Assembly (NCBI GenBank): GCA_964035575.1
Contig: OZ037839.1
Span: forward strand, 744,001-808,000
DNA length: 64,000 bases
Source of the DNA: Rhynchopus sp. YZ270_cl-10
Taxonomy: Eukaryota > Euglenozoa > Diplonemea > Diplonemida > Diplonemidae
Direction of reading: 5' to 3'
Notes under the pieces: generated by a model
Seen by the model: only the letters and a program-made list of their open reading frames with translations
The model's database searches: none
What the model was told of the DNA's origin: nothing
Program-made: the position numbers and the translations under genes
Shown: positions 9,940 through 20,744 of the stretch, piece after piece
How the letters are laid out: each line of letters starts with the position of its first letter
How positions within the stretch are numbered: position 1 is the first letter of the stretch

Positions 9940-11340
9940 TTGTAAATACCTGAGACGGGGAGGTTCCTTGGACAGTTGTACTTTTTTTTGATTTTCATTT
10001 TCGTGCAATGTTGTCATCTGAGGTTGCTGTCGGGGGGATTGGGGGAGGTGGGGGGATATTTTTTTTTTTTGAAAAAATGAAAAAAAAAAAAACGGGAATA
10101 TAATGGCACAACAAAACTAAACGAAAAAACAAGAGGAGACAAAAATACAATAAACCGTAAACCCGAAAAATAGCTGATAGCAGAAAGAGGGGTAAGAGAA
10201 GAGGGGGGCGGTAACTGGCACAACGTTCTGTGGGCAAAATATGTTGCGCGTGACAACAATATTCTGACGCACAGAACTTTTTTTTAAAACTTTTTTTTTA
10301 CTTTTTTTCAGTGTGGAACGCGTCCTTTCACTGGCGAAGTGAGGACTTGCCTTGAGATGAGGTTCAATATCAAAATATTTTATGTACTTTCTCTCTAAAG
10401 CGACAGCATGCACTAGGCACTCGATACAGTCGCATTCTCGCACAATTTTGGTCTGGCGGGGGGGAAAAAAATCTGGCACAATTCTCGCTCATTCTCGCAC
10501 GATTCTCTCTGTGGCCATACGTGGAAAATGCACACCCACTGCCGGTCTCCCCTACCAAAATCCTCTCTCCGTGATGCGAGAATGATTCTCGCATGCGACT
10601 CGCATCGAGTGTATGTCTCGGGGGGGGTGGAACAATGCCATAAAACACACAAAAGAGTTGTGTTGAGACTAAAACGCAGCTCCGTCAGAGCTCATAAAAC
10701 CACCTGATTTTACCTCGAATTTTGGATGAGAGCTGAGTGTGGATTGGCAATGTTTAAATACCACTATACTCTGCCAAACACCTCTGAACTCCATCAAATT
10801 TCAAGAAAAAATGGGTTTTATGAACCATTGAATCAAATAGGTAGGGTTCTAGAAAGACACTGTGTACTGGATAATATACTGGGCACCTGCCGTCTGGGAG
10901 AAAGAAAATAACTTTTAAAAAAAAAGGTGTGACGAACTTCTTCATCAAAACAAAACAAAACAAAAAACAAAAAAAATCGAGTCTATTGTATACCACAATG
11001 GATCTTTTTATGGGATCTCATCTCAAATCTGATAAAACCAGGGGGGAACACTGGGTGGGGGTGACTTCGAACCATATTCTAATGCCGAGGAGTTTTTTTA
11101 TTTTTTTTTTAAATCTTCGCACACCGGAGGTGAAGTCAAAAAACTAAAAGCAAAGGCTCAAAGTCGCGTTGAGCTTTGACCGGGCACTTCGGACAAAGAT
11201 GTTTTTTTTGTTAAAAAAAAAATCAGTGTTATTTTCCAGGGAGGGCGAAAAAAGCCTCCTCTGTTCGTAGGCAAGTAGTATCTATGGGGGGGAGGGAAGG
11301 AGACTGTGTTCAGAACAAAGGCAGGAAGAAAAAGGAGTTG
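9940..11340. other. Intergenic with CATTCTCGCAC motif cluster
   Basis: No gene is seen. Between 10430 and 10610 the motif ATTCTCGCAC recurs about five times and ends in a short palindrome, ATGCGAGAATGATTCTCGCAT without its last base. The rest is A/T-rich. Confidence 0.45.
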
Positions 11341-11342
11341 TT

Positions 11343-11413
11343 GTTTCATATACATTCTTTTTCTAATGAAAAGAAGGTACAGAGGGTGCTAAAGAAGTAC
11401 CCTTGCTTTTTTT
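11343..11413 (+). ncRNA. Family-C two-hairpin module
   Basis: TTTCATATACATTC, a stem of TTCTTTTTC with GAAAAGAA, then GGGTGC TAAAGAA GTACCC and a T-run. It closely matches 7921-7993. Confidence 0.6.
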
Positions 11414-12119
11414 ATGTTTGTTGTGGGAAGAGAAAGGAGTAAAAAAAAAAAGAAAATTGAAGAAAACTTTAGAAAAAAAGAAGAAAAAAGCCAATCAAAT
11501 GCAACCTAAGACTCTATATTCTGAAAATCGGTCAGCCGACCGCTAACTGTTTGTGTCAGCGTGGGGCTGTCAATTTCTCTTCTATCTATTACGTGAGATT
11601 TGCTTTTGTGTCGACTGTGTGGTCTGACGTTAATAATTTAAAACAAAAAAAGGTCTGATAAAAAAGGAAAAAAAGGTTTTTTTTCGTTGCTCAATTATTG
11701 GTGATTGGGGTATATGATGAACTATTTCTCTTTTGAGCTACGCTTGTAGCTATAAAACAAAACAAAGCTGGACTAATTGAATCAATCCGAGAGAATGCAA
11801 ATGCTGTGTTGCATCACTGAATGTGTGCACGCCATCATTTAGTAGTGTCTGTACTCATTTTTTCGTCTTTTTTTTATTGAAAGGGTCTGCAATACCAGCA
11901 AGCAATACGTGGCCGGGCATGATGCGCTCAGCCAGCTTGCGCTGAACTGCAAATATTTCGAAGCTTTCACAACGAAACCAAGGTAGGTGAGGGGAGGAAA
12001 AACGAAAATGGGGCACAGAGACTTTATTTGTACTGCAACTTTTATTTTTCCCCCAGATAATTTGCTAGCTTATCAGTAGCTACATATTGGCACATTATAT
12101 AAGAAATCAAAAAAAAAAA

Positions 12120-12320
12120 AGGGGGGAGAAGATTTTGTAAGATGAACCTAAGCCTCTAAAATTGTCTTAGGAATCACTCAAAAAAAATTTTTTTTGGTTG
12201 AGTAAAAGGTAGGAGCGTGTCCTGTCACTGCTTTGAGTCGCTAATATTTAAAAAAAAAAGAGAAGTTGAAAGTGCAAACGCTTCACCGTTCATCGGCGGG
12301 CGCAAGGTACTACAAAAAAG
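12120..12320 (+). ncRNA. Family-A then family-B modules
   Basis: 12132-12177 is a family-A module (GTAAGATGAACCTAAGCC..GTCTTAGG; CTAAG pairs with CTTAG). 12262-12312 is a family-B module (GAAGTTGAAAGTGCAAACGC, CCGTTCATCGG, GGGCGCA). They open the densest module cluster in the window. Confidence 0.45.
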
Positions 12321-12332
12321 GGTTGAAATGAT

Positions 12333-12400
12333 TGTTTCATATACTATCTATTCTACTGAATAGAAGGTATAATAGGGTGCACTAAATGTACCCAAACTTT
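12333..12400 (+). ncRNA. Family-C two-hairpin module
   Basis: TTTCATATACTA, a stem TCTATTC with GAATAGA, then AGGGTGC ACTAAAT GTACCC. The first stem has a sequence unrelated to TTCTTTTC at 7921, yet it is still complementary. Confidence 0.6.
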
Positions 12401-12485
12401 GCGGGGAAAAAAGGTTGAAACGATGAATAGCCCTAACGTGCATACACATCTTGACAGCCAAAGAGGAGAAAGAGAAACAAAGAAA

Positions 12486-12522
12486 AGTTTATAAGATGAA
12501 CCTAAGCCTCTCGTGCTTAGTC
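12486..12522 (+). ncRNA. Family-A hairpin module
   Basis: TTTATAAGATGAACC then CTAAGC with GCTTAG around CTCTCGT. This is the clearest family-A copy. Confidence 0.45.
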
Positions 12523-12660
12523 AAAAAAAAGGAGGGTTTAGAAACTTGGACTTAAAGTTAGATTCACTAAAGAAAAAAATACTTTAACTGACTACGTAAG
12601 GGTTAGGTGACCCTACTAAAAACACACACACATCTTAGAAAAGAAAGAAAACTCACAAAT

Positions 12661-12706
12661 TCATATACTTTCAAATAAAATTTGAAAGCATTAGGGAAGT
12701 GTATAA
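12661..12706 (+). ncRNA. Family-C module, partial
   Basis: TCATATACTTTCAAAT, a short A loop, and ATTTGAAAG form a stem; the second helix is weak. Confidence 0.4.
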
Positions 12707-12844
12707 AAAACAACAACAAAACTCAAAAAGCGCCTGTAAGGGCTGCTCCCGATTGATCTTCCCAGCAGCGGATGATGCTTGAGTATGTTTTTTTTCAAAA
12801 AACAAAAAAAAACTCAAAACTGAAAACTTGAAAAGAAAAAACAA

Positions 12845-12892
12845 GAGAAAGTGCAAACGCCTCACCGTTCGGCGGGCGCAGGCACTGACAAA
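12845..12892 (+). ncRNA. Family-B module
   Basis: AGAAAGTGCAAACGCC, CCGTTCGG and GGGCGCAGGCACTGAC. It shares the AGGCACTGAC end with the hairpin at 7181. Confidence 0.4.
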
Positions 12893-13142
12893 AAAAAAAA
12901 ACACCTTCCTCCTCAAGAGTCTTAGATGGAACGAATAGTAGGTGAAGAGCGCTTCAGCACTCTTTAAACAAAATAACAAGGTATTTCAACAAAAATAGAT
13001 TATGCATTCAAATCAATTGAAGAGCATAGGCATACCATAGGTATAAGGGATCAACAAGAAAAAAACGCTCCAAGAAGGCGGAATAACACGCCCCAGGGGG
13101 GTGGCTGCATTCCTCGGAACGGGGTGCTCCATCCTATTTTAT

Positions 13143-13219
13143 TGTTTCATATACTAACTATTCTACTGAATAGATGGTATAATAGGGTGCACTAAATGTA
13201 CCCAAACTTTTTTTTTTTA
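13143..13219 (+). ncRNA. Family-C two-hairpin module
   Basis: A near copy of 12333-12400 with ACTATTC pairing with GAATAGA(T), GGGTGC ACTAAAT GTACCC and a T-run. Confidence 0.6.
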
Positions 13220-13254
13220 CTTTATGTGGATTGTGGGGTGCTCCATCCTATTTA

Positions 13255-14310
13255 AAAACAAGTAATTGCTATCGGAAAAAAAACGGGGTGTGATGTGGAA
13301 CTCCATCCTGTAGAAATAATCTACAATACGCCCAGCATTCTGCTCTTCTGCAGGTATGCTACGCTCTTCGTACGCTGCCAGACCCACTGGGACGCCAGCA
13401 TCTGAAACGTTCAAGAAGGGGGGCTGTCCTCTTCGTCCAGCACCATCTGCTCGATAGCGTTGTTGGACGCCCGCTCGGCAGGCTCGGCGTGGTCCAGCTC
13501 GTTTTTGTCCACAGGGTCCCCACATTGTAGTCGTCGTTGGAGCAGTGCGGAAGGAACACAGAATGCACAGACTACAACACATCGATCACACCAGCAAATC
13601 GCCAGGATGCTACGGTGGTTTCGAAAATCGCGCGGAGTTTTCCACAGCACACCGCGTTTTTTTCTTAGCAATTACTTGTCCTTGTTGTTATTGTTGTTTT
13701 CAACCACCTTCCTTCAACCCTTGTAGGATCAGTTGTTATTTTTTTCGCGAAAACATGAAATTACACATTTCAAGAGAACAAATTAAAAAGGGTCCTTATT
13801 TGCATTTTTGGGCTCCGCCCGTGCAGTGGTGGGGTCAATCTCGAAAATTGGACAATTTTTTGACCACTTAAATTTTGAGAAATATGAGCCCGGTTGCTTA
13901 TACGTGGGGCCCATTTTCGGCTAAAATTTTCCTCAAAATCTGGTTTTGTAAAATTGACCCTTTACTCCCCCCCCACATCGATTTCAATACTATACCTTAC
14001 TTCACCTACGGTTGCCCTTACAGGGGGGTGAAGGAAGGTAAGTTGAAAAAGGGTCCTTATTTGCATTTTTGGGCTCCGCCCGTGCAGTGGTGGGGTCAAT
14101 CTCGAAAATTGGACAATTTTTTGACCACTTAAATTTTGAGAAATATGAGCCCGGTTGCTTATACGTGGGGCCCATTTTCGGCTAAAATTTTCCTCAAAAT
14201 CTGGTTTTGTAAAATTGACCCTTTACTCCCCCCCCACATCGATTTCAATACTATACCTTACTTCACCTACGGTTGCCCTTACAGGGGGGTGAAGGAAGGT
14301 AAGTTGAAAA
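13255..14310 (+). repeat. 1-kb duplicated segment with two 261-bp tandem units
   Basis: 13786-14306 is a tandem pair of a 261-bp unit (TTGCATTTTTGGGCTCC, CGTGCAGTGGTGGGG..). 13255-13785 is a unique-looking arm. The whole segment recurs inverted at 42866-43880. The arm carries a worn coding trace on the minus strand ending NAIEQMVLDEEDSPPS and a stop; the other copy keeps EQMVLDEEGSEDDSPRS and a stop, so a decayed exon of unknown origin is likely part of the repeat. Confidence 0.8.
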
Positions 14311-14778
14311 AACGTTTCTCAGAAGGTAGAACAACACCCCGTCTCTCCTCCTCTTGTATTTTTTTTTTGTGCGTAAAGTGCGTAATAAATATTCTGTGGC
14401 ATTTTTATTACCAATACGCTCCCACTACCAAAGAGGAAATCTCTTTGAGGCCAAAAAAATAAACTAGAAATTACAAAAAAAAGATCCACACAATGTGCCG
14501 ATTTAACAAAAAATACCATTTGAAAGCTTGGTCCATTGGTGGAAAAAAAGAGAGAGAGAAGTTTGTGCAAACGCAGAACACCAGGAGAAGAAAAAGGGGG
14601 AGAAGGGAAAAAGTAAAAATAAAAGCTTATTCAGCGAACCTAAGACTCTCTCTTGAGCTAGGTCCGCCTTTTGATCACAATTTCGGTATCTTACAGTGGG
14701 GGGGGTTTTATTTTTTTTTGTCTAGATGTCATCTGGACGTACGACTTCCAAAAAAAAAGAAGAAAAACATAACTCATT

Positions 14779-16425
14779 TCAATAACTTCTCCGCACACTT
14801 CTCGTTCCAACACGCCGTGTCTCCATCTGTCTAGGGGCTCGTTTTGCCCTGCCCCTCCCAGAGAGCCCATTGCTGCTGCCAATACTTCCTCCGAGCTTTT
14901 CGTGAATCTCTTCGATGCTCGCTTCTGCAAACGACATCCCCCCAACGAGGACAAGAGGGCTGTCACGGTCGACGCTGAGACATTGATCCGCAGGGATTTT
15001 GAAGCGTGGGGTGCTGCTACTGTGGAGGGAGTTCGACGTCGAGAGCGAGGTTGAGGTGTCTGCCCCTTCCTCTCCTGCCTCACCTTCGTCGCTGGAGCAA
15101 GGGAGGGAACTGCCGAGGGAAGGCGGCGGCTCGACCATAAGAGAAACGGTGTCATGCCTTCGGGTCTGCATTCTGATCGACCCCGCCCGCATGCAGCACG
15201 TCTTCGTGACACCGGAGAAGTCCGCTTCTGCGTCCCCTTTCGCACACTCCGCACACCTCCCCGCTCCAAAACACGCCAACACCTCTCGACACATCTCCTG
15301 CGCCACCCTCCGGGCAACCGGCTCTCCATCACACAAACTCCGGTATTTATTTCTCATCAACCTGCATACACCTGGTTCTAGCAGGAGGTCGTCGCTGATG
15401 GTTACTATATCTGGGTCATTCATGTCCCAAACGTGTTGTGCTAGTTGGAGAAGGCATTTTGGAGCGTTAGAGTCGACCATAAGCCAGTATAAAGGGTGGT
15501 GGGAGGAGGAGCGGACCCCAGAGCGGGATTCCCGCCAGCGGTTGCGGCGGGTGTTGCCGAGGAGAGGTGTGCGGTAGTGGTGGAGCCAGCGTTCGATGAT
15601 GGAGGTGGAAGGGAAGGAGTCGCCTGAGAAGCATTCACTAAACATCTTGCCTATCGCTTGGACACGTGCCCTAGAGATGTTCGGATCTGCGTCAAGCAGG
15701 GACCCGTACCTCGTGATATTCAGTATATACTGTCCGTCACATCGCACTACATTGCATTTGCATGAATCAAAGAACTGCAATGATACTCCACACCACGGTG
15801 CATATTTTGCAGAGACCGGTACTGCCCAAAGACTCTTTGAGTCACACAGCTTCGGTCTTGATGATAAAGAGTGATTGCTCTCTTCTACTGTACTCCCTAG
15901 AACCGCGTTTAGTGAAGCATCAAGAAAGCTATGAAGGAGTTGGCTGTGATTACTGCAAAGACGCTTTCCGTTGAAGCTCCGAAGATACGCATCAAGCCCG
16001 GCACGGCGTTTGTCGATCGAAGCCAGCGAATGATTCGCCCTCGATGTGAACAGACGTGACGGAAGGCGGCCTACCTGCTTCCTACACGGACACGCTGCGT
16101 TGCATCCTAACGCAAGAAACGTACGGTGAAATGCCCTCACCGTTGAGTACCTATGGTCTGAAGTAAACGTCATGGCACCTACCTTGATCAGAATGCGGAA
16201 CACCACGTACTCCACCTCTGGTAGCCTAGGGTACACAACGATGCACTGTGGGACGCTCAACTCCATCTTTGTGCCCTGAGACACATGATATGCAATAGAA
16301 GGGGAATCGAAGCTGATGTTCTCTCTGCTGTTGATGAGACCACCTCCACTGAACTGCGGGTCCTCGTACACTCCATCCTCCGCAGGGACATCGTCCGAGA
16401 ACGCTGTGAAGCGATCTGTTCCCAT
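14779..16425 (-). CDS. PX-domain protein (predicted phosphoinositide binding)
   Basis: About 548 residues from ATG 16425. The frame is open further upstream, but that part is a phenylalanine- and leucine-rich translation of a pyrimidine tract, so I prefer the internal ATG (MGTDRF). Residues about 55-170 fit a PX domain: a VVFRILIKVG strand, HRYSTVRAFHRTF in place of the RYS/DF motif, LPSRLFTSRA in place of the proline-rich turn, then RRAGLDAYLRSF and LLHSFLD helices. PX domains bind phosphatidylinositol phosphates and place proteins on endosomes. The middle has no family I recognise; near the C-terminus there is a Cys-rich patch (CAECAKG..KTCCMR), a Ser-rich linker and a basic Arg-rich tail. 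No intron is needed. The substrate lipid and cell role are not shown by the sequence. Confidence 0.75.
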   Translation of the reverse strand: MGTDRFTAFSDDVPAEDGVYEDPQFSGGGLINSRENISFDSPSIAYHVSQGTKMELSVPQCIVVYPRLPEVEYVVFRILIKVGAMTFTSDHRYSTVRAFHRTFLALGCNAACPCRKQVGRLPSRLFTSRANHSLASIDKRRAGLDAYLRSFNGKRLCSNHSQLLHSFLDASLNAVLGSTVEESNHSLSSRPKLCDSKSLWAVPVSAKYAPWCGVSLQFFDSCKCNVVRCDGQYILNITRYGSLLDADPNISRARVQAIGKMFSECFSGDSFPSTSIIERWLHHYRTPLLGNTRRNRWRESRSGVRSSSHHPLYWLMVDSNAPKCLLQLAQHVWDMNDPDIVTISDDLLLEPGVCRLMRNKYRSLCDGEPVARRVAQEMCREVLACFGAGRCAECAKGDAEADFSGVTKTCCMRAGSIRMQTRRHDTVSLMVEPPPSLGSSLPCSSDEGEAGEEGADTSTSLSTSNSLHSSSTPRFKIPADQCLSVDRDSPLVLVGGMSFAEASIEEIHEKLGGSIGSSNGLSGRGRAKRAPRQMETRRVGTRSVRRSY

Positions 16426-17377
16426 CAACAGCGAGAAGGACGACAACGCAGCTCTCCCAAAAAAGAAGAAGAATAAAAAGAAGGAAAAAAGAAAAGAGAG
16501 AGAGAGTAAAAAACCCAAGATTGAAACCCTAGCTCACTTTAGAGAAAAGGTATAACGAAGCAGGAGAAGGTGTGTGTGGGGAGGGATTTCTCGTGTACGT
16601 GATCTGTGGTTGTTGGTGTGTTTTATGGAAAGGAAGAAGAAAAAAAAGGAACACAATCACGCAAAGATAAATCGTGGCCATTGATGCAGACATTCCTCTG
16701 ATCGACCCCCTATACTCAGCCAACCGGGTGAAAACACCGTAGAGAAATTGAAAGCGCGAATGCTTGGATATCAGGCAGGCATCGGGCGTTGGTTATACCA
16801 TGAGATATGGAGCACAGCACACCCAGAGCACTGTGAGTATTGTATACACAATACCGACAAAACAAAAACCATATTTGGCACGTTAAATGGACACAGGAGA
16901 AAGCCTAGGGTTCGATGCCAGTCATGACCAGTGTACTACACATTGATCATCCCCGCAGTAAAAAAACACAACAAACAAAAATATTATTGAGATGAACCTA
17001 CCGGGAGTGAAAAATACGGAAGTAACAAAGTGGAATGGCATGAAGCATGCAAGCGGAATGTGAAGTGATGTGAAGTGAAGGAAAGAGAGTTGAAGTGAAG
17101 GACACGCAGAGAGCACAAGAGGAACTGTGCCCTTGATCCGACCCCAAAGAAGTGTCCAATGAAGGTGGGTGGTACAGTGGGGATGATTTCTTGCTCACTC
17201 AACAAAACACTACTCGACCCGCCCAAACACACCCAATAATCCTAACACCCCAATTCCCACACCCGCTTTCTTTACTTCCCCTAAAAACCAACGTCACCTA
17301 GTCTGCTGCGTACAACGTTGCTACACTTGTCCCTTCCGTCGACTTTCGACAACATTTTGCAGTTGGTGAGAAAATAA

Positions 17378-18505
17378 TTACCAATCGTGGTGACTGCTGC
17401 AGGCCGGAGAAGTCCACTTTCGACAACGTTGTGCAGTTGGAGAGAAAACAATTACCAATCGTGGTGACTGATTGCAGGCTGGTGAAGTCCACTTCCGACA
17501 ACGTTGTGCAGTCGGAGAGAAAACTGTAACCAATCGTGGTGACTGCTTGCAGGCGGTGAAGTCCACTTCCGACAACGTTGTGCAGTTGTAGAGAAAATAA
17601 TCACCAATCGTGGTGACTGCTTGCAGGACGGTGAAGTCCACTTCCGACAACGTTGTGCAGGAGGAGAGAAAATAATTACCAATCGTGGTGACTGCTTGCA
17701 GGCTGGTGAAGTCCACTTCCGACAACGATGTGCAGTCGGAGAGAAACCCGCCACCAATCGTGGTGACTGCTTGCAGGCCGGTGAAGTCCACTTCCGACAA
17801 CGATGTGCAGTCGGAGAGAAAAAAATCACCAATCGTGGTGACTGATTGCAGGCCGGTGAAGTCCACTTCCGACAACGTTGTGCAGTAGTAGAGAAAACTG
17901 GTACCAATCGTGGTGACTGCTTGCAGGCCGGTGAAGTCCACTTCCGACAACGTTGTGCACTCGGAGAGAAAATAATCACCAATCGTGGTGACTGATTGCA
18001 GGCCGGTGAAGTCCACTTTCGACAACGTTGTGCAGTTGTAGAGAAACCCGCCACCAATCGTGGTGACGCAGGGTAATGCAGGCAGGTGCAGTGTGATGCC
18101 ACAGTTGTCATCCACATTGGGTACGCAACTGAAACCAATGCGCGTTACGTCACTACGTGAGAAGAAGTCATCTGGAATCTCAGTCGCAACTTCTGCCTGA
18201 AGAAGCAAGCTGGCCACCTTCGGATCCTCCACCTGCTGCAACCTTTCTGCTGTGATGTTTGTCTCACCCAATGCATGAAGAGCTGATATGGCTTCGTACT
18301 TCATCGTTTTCGTCAACACGACTGTGTCTCCAGCACTCAGTTCTGTGATGTCCTCTCCTTCCTCCTTCCCTCCGAAGCCCATGCGGAAGCTGTCTTCGCA
18401 CAACTCTGTTGCAGACGCCACCTTCTGCCGCATCGTCTCCGTTGTGTCCTTCTCACCCACCTCAATCACGAAGTCCTTCCCCAAGCCCTGGATAGTCAGT
18501 TCCAT
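17378..18505 (-). CDS. BspA-type leucine-rich repeat protein with ubiquitin-like head
   Basis: The chosen start is ATG 18505 (MELTIQGLGKDF). Residues 1-75 look like a ubiquitin-like fold (MELTIQGLG.. to LSAGDTVVLT). After a linker, from about residue 150, come 25-residue repeats of the form VTTIGxxFLxxCTTLSEVDFTGLQ, encoded by 75-bp units; this is the BspA/LRR_5 type, used by many protists for surface or binding proteins. No signal peptide is visible, so it is probably intracellular. The 75-bp units continue to about 17300, but a one-base deletion near 17548 (GCAGGCGG instead of GCAGGCCGG) shifts the frame, and the last repeats are read out of phase before the stop. The true protein may once have ended with an LRR near 17300. 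Slippage between near-identical units, or an assembly error, could explain this. Confidence 0.8.
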   Translation of the reverse strand: MELTIQGLGKDFVIEVGEKDTTETMRQKVASATELCEDSFRMGFGGKEEGEDITELSAGDTVVLTKTMKYEAISALHALGETNITAERLQQVEDPKVASLLLQAEVATEIPDDFFSRSDVTRIGFSCVPNVDDNCGITLHLPALPCVTTIGGGFLYNCTTLSKVDFTGLQSVTTIGDYFLSECTTLSEVDFTGLQAVTTIGTSFLYYCTTLSEVDFTGLQSVTTIGDFFLSDCTSLSEVDFTGLQAVTTIGGGFLSDCTSLSEVDFTSLQAVTTIGNYFLSSCTTLSEVDFTVLQAVTTIGDYFLYNCTTLSEVDFTACKQSPRLVTVFSPTAQRCRKWTSPACNQSPRLVIVFSPTAQRCRKWTSPACSSHHDW

Positions 18506-18904
18506 TTTCTGTGTCTCTTTGATGTATCTCTGCGGGTGGGTTGTTGGGTAAGGAAGAGCTTTTAACCCGCAAACCCCAAGATTTTTTATCATCTGAATCC
18601 ATACTTGGAGCTATCTAGCCGTGGTACGTGGCAATTTTTTTCGCCAAAAGACATACTTATCGCTAAATATGCCGTTTTTCCCGAAAATTTTTAGAATTCC
18701 ACGCCCAATTTCTTTCTTTTTGGCAAAAAAAAATTTTTCGCGCTTCGCGCGAAAAAGGTCCTCAGAAGCTCAATTCCGGAAACAAATACGGGGGGAGCGA
18801 CGTTTTCCAACTCCTCCGCCATCAGCAGGAACACCTCCGTTTTCTCTTGAATCTGTGACGCTTGTTGCTGAGAAACAGCGCAACAGCGCGTTCAAGCGTA
18901 TTCC

Positions 18905-19330
18905 CCATCTTTTCAGTGTTAAACTCGTGGGGAAGCCACGGTACGCAACATTTCTAAAAAATGCGCTTACAATTGCACCTTTTTTTACAGCCAAACTATG
19001 TCATGGAAAGGATGTAATGCAAGCTTGCGCCGCAGGCGCATGGTACGCTACTTTTTTCTTTGCCCTTATCCTTCTTTCTCACTCCTCATTGCTTCCCAAA
19101 GGTTCTGGCGAAGCCACGGTACGCAACATTTCTTTAAAATGTTGACATAAAATGGCATTTTTGTTGGTAACTATCGTCCAGTTCCGTAAATTTTACTTCC
19201 ATATTTTGCTAAAACGAAAGTTTCTAGCGAAGCCACGGTACGCAACATTTCTAATAATTGCGCTTAAAATTGCCTACTATGTCGCGGGAAGGGTGGGTTG
19301 AAAGCTCGCGCCGCAGTGCATCTTCCTTTT
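18905..19330 (+). repeat. Family-F dispersed repeat copies
   Basis: Three partial copies with GCGAAGCCACGGTACGCAA..CATTTCT followed, 60-110 bases on, by GCGCCGCAGGCGCATGGTACGC or a shortened form. Other copies are at 275-385, 32468-32605, 46968-47095 and 48828-48975. It has the size of a SINE, but no Pol III promoter is evident. The CGTACCGTGG and GCGCC blocks can pair with one another. Confidence 0.65.
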
Positions 19331-19654
19331 CCGGTAAAATAGAAGAAAATTGTCTTCTAAAAATAGAATTCTGTGGGGGGTAGGTGAGAGGTGGGCGGAG
19401 CCCCCACTCCTCACCTAACCCCACCCCAGCCTCAATCCAAAACCCAAATTACCACGTATGGACACGTACGGATTCCACCTTTTCAAAACAATTCACGTAT
19501 GGATTTCCATACGTTCCACACGTGGAGCGTAATCCCTGTCACCAGAGTCACTCAACGAACCCTTTTTTGCGGAGCAAAAAATGAAAAAATGGCGCCGCAG
19601 GCAAAAAAATTTAAGATACAGGATGCAACCCAGTTCCCCAGGTGCATATCCTGG

Positions 19655-20185
19655 AAGGAAATTTATTGCCTGAGGCAAATTTATTTCCTGGGGCAAATTT
19701 ATTTCCCGAGGCAAATTTATTGTCTGAGGGAAATTTATTTCCTGGGGTAAATTTATTGCCCGAGGCAAATTTATTGCCTGAGGGAAATTTATTTCCCGAG
19801 GGGAAATTTATTTCCTGGGGCAAATTTATTTCCTGAGGCAAATTTATTGCCTGAGGGAAATTTATTGTCTGAGGGAAATTTATTTCCTGGGGCAAATTTA
19901 TTTCCTGGGGGAAATTTATTTCCCGAGGGGAAATTTATTTCCTGGGGCAAATTTATTTCCTGAGGCAAATTTATTGCCTGAGGGAAATTTATTGTCTGAG
20001 GGAAATTTATTTCCTGGGGCAAATTTATTTCCTGGGGGAAATTTATTTCCCGAGGGGAAATTTATTTCCTGGGGCAAATTTATTTCCTGAGGGAAATTTA
20101 TTGCCTGGGGGAAATTTATTGCCCGAGGCAAATTTAGTGCCTGAGGGAAATTTATTTCCTGGGGGAAAATTTTTCCCTGGGTAAA
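19655..20185. repeat. Minisatellite GGCAAATTTATTTCCTG with 127-bp higher-order unit
   Basis: About 35 units of 14-16 bases of the form (G)GGCAAATTTATT(T/G)CCTGA. The block starting at 19792 repeats at 19919 nearly base for base, so a 127-bp higher-order unit has duplicated. Long reading frames on the minus strand (SGNKFAPGNKFP..) come from the repeat. Confidence 0.9.
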
Positions 20186-20439
20186 AATTTTTTTCCTGGG
20201 TAAAAAAAATTTCTTTCCGGCCGATTTTTTTCTTTCTTTTGGGAAACAAAATCGCCACGTACCACGGCTAGTTAGCTACAAGTATGGCAAAAGAAAGAAA
20301 AAAAATCGGCTGGAAAGAAATTTCCTTCGGGCAATAAATTTCCTTCCGGGATATGCACCTGGGAACTGGGTTGCATACTGTACCTTAATATTTTTTTGCC
20401 TGCGGCGCCATTTTTTTTTTTTTTTTTTTCACTGTAACC

Positions 20440-20736
20440 CAGGCTCTCCGCTAGGATTTCCGATTTTGAAAATATTCTGTTGATGGTCCACGTTGGTGGG
20501 GTACATGCTTGCGCCGCAGGCGCACGGTACGCAACTTTTTTTTTTACCAACGCCCGATTTTGACTTTTTTGGGACGTTTGAGCACTCACCTCTCCATATC
20601 TTCTTCTCCTGAGCTTTTTTGACAGGTAGAACGGGTCTGAACCACTTAGCAGAACTTTTTTTTTTTTCTTTTTTTCCCCATTTTCAAAAAGTTCTGTTGA
20701 CAATCAACAGAACTTTAGTACCTAGCGGAGTGCCTG
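20440..20736. mobile_element. hAT-type MITE, 297 bp, perfect 8-bp TSD
   Basis: The TIRs are CAGGCTCTCCGCTAGG and CCTAGCGGAGTGCCTG. CTGTAACC flanks both sides exactly (20432-20439 and 20737-20744). The interior has a family-F fragment (GCGCCGCAGGCGCACGG near 20510) and no ORF. The hAT transposase at 23302-25803 is a candidate trans source, but its own TIRs differ. Confidence 0.88.
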
Positions 20737-20744
20737 CTGTAACC

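Larger units (their letters stand above)
18599..20287. mobile_element. Inverted-repeat element around a minisatellite, about 1.7 kb
   Basis: The ends are CCATACTTGGAGCTA.CTAGCCGTGG and its complement. No convincing target duplication is seen. Inside are at least three family-F copies (about 18925-19060, 19220-19330 and 19545-19640) and a minisatellite. The sequence around 19610-19655 (CCCAGTTCCCAGGTGCATAT) recurs inverted at 20340-20375 just outside the element, so the boundaries may be more complex than drawn. Confidence 0.5.

Noticed and set aside
13217-13582. 121-codon minus-strand frame as a gene
   Set aside because: It lies in a duplicated repeat; the two copies disagree in frame and only a short acidic end is conserved, so I treat it as a worn exon within the repeat.
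14999-15577. Plus-strand frame of 192 codons
   Set aside because: Antisense to the PX-domain gene, with no domain of its own.
17600-17890. Plus-strand frames with a repeated VKSTSDN motif
   Set aside because: They are the antisense of the LRR-coding 75-bp units; the minus strand gives a recognised repeat family.
19611-20258. Chain of minus-strand frames with SGNKFAPGNKF repeats as a structural protein
   Set aside because: They follow a 14-16-base minisatellite; frames break at each indel and there is no start context or other domain.
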